Program-made: the position numbers and the translations under genes
In this document: in pieces, positions 63,788 to 64,000 of the stretch
Numbering within the stretch: position 1 is the first letter of the stretch
How the letters are laid out: each line of letters starts with the position of its first letter
NCBI RefSeq assembly: GCF_008107685.1
Contig: NZ_VIRF01000090.1
Coordinates: forward strand, 124,001 to 188,000
DNA from: Novosphingobium sp. BW1
Lineage (GTDB): Bacteria; Pseudomonadota; Alphaproteobacteria; Sphingomonadales; Sphingomonadaceae
Reading direction: 5' to 3'
DNA length: 64,000 nucleotides
Notes under the pieces: model-generated
What the model saw: only the letters and a program-made list of their open reading frames with translations
Databases searched by the model: none
Told to the model about the DNA's origin: nothing

Positions 63788-64000
63788 GATCACACTCTCT
63801 ATATGTATAGTGATTGCGGGACAGATGAATTGAAATAATAGTTCAATTCACAATGCAATAATTAGTGACGAGGCCGTCATACTGAAACAAATGACACCCT
63901 ATTGCTCAATATCGGATGTAGCAACAGATATTGCATCGCACAAGATGGTTCGTGACCACTGTCGCCAGCCCAAGCGTGCAAAGCCAATACGCTCGGGCCA

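Overview
The window is high-GC chromosomal DNA from an alphaproteobacterium, most likely a sphingomonad (Novosphingobium/Sphingomonas-like). The case rests on several features seen together: a ybgC-tolQRAB-pal block, a hisBHAF...hisE-HIT block, an SspB-type ClpXP adaptor, a crtY-crtI-crtB carotenoid operon, exopolysaccharide genes, and several small exported proteins of the kind seen in this order. The genus is inferred from gene content and order, not from a marker gene. I found no rRNA, tRNA, CRISPR array, insertion sequence or intact prophage.

Layout. 1-5000: a truncated MFS transporter, a strong terminator, fumC, a dicarboxylate (SLC13/DASS) transporter and a HAD phosphatase. 5150-14554 (minus strand): a J-domain protein, then the Tol-Pal envelope operon (ybgC-tolQ-tolR-tolA-tolB-pal, closed by a terminator) and the histidine block (hisB-hisH-hisA-hisF, a PEP-CTERM micro-protein, hisE, a HIT protein). 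14754-20126: sspB, gmk, dapD, small membrane and Tudor-like proteins, a secreted dipeptidase and a cupin. 20127-27054: an accessory stretch of small exported proteins and lipoproteins, PhnA, OsmC, structured intergenic DNA and the frameshifted remains of two phage structural genes. 27162-29796: thiC under a TPP riboswitch, a 66-residue protein and a cold-shock protein. 30088-35932: an SRAP homologue without its catalytic cysteine, and the carotenoid operon, which also carries a DUF1851 gene and a LOG nucleosidase. 36007-43662: acetyltransferase, MipA, a uracil-DNA glycosylase broken by a stop codon, drug efflux, DNA polymerase IV, a broken nucleotide-sugar epimerase, NUDIX, 6-phosphogluconolactonase and Dps. 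43761-47075: a GDP-mannose operon (manC, manA, PMM-type phosphomannomutase and a membrane protein). 47187-52899: an MscS channel divergent from a trehalose operon (otsB, GH15, otsA). 52947-63787: nucleotide-sugar and exopolysaccharide genes (galE, ugd, acyltransferase, epimerase, flippase, pyruvyltransferase, GT4, AlgD-like dehydrogenase).

How it fits together. The right half supplies activated sugars (GDP-Man, UDP-Glc/Gal, UDP-GlcA, probably GDP-ManA) and the membrane steps for an acidic, probably pyruvylated and acylated surface polysaccharide. Trehalose metabolism, MscS, Dps, OsmC and carotenoids suggest an organism equipped for osmotic and oxidative stress. Several genes are decaying: two phage genes, one epimerase and one uracil-DNA glycosylase. 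Several convergent gene pairs overlap at their 3' ends.

Points most worth following up: the PEP-CTERM micro-protein in the histidine operon, the SRAP protein lacking Cys2, the minus-strand transcript between 20587 and 20139, a TGCA-N-TGCA element before exported-protein and sugar-nucleotide genes, and the PMM-type HAD enzyme in the GDP-mannose operon.
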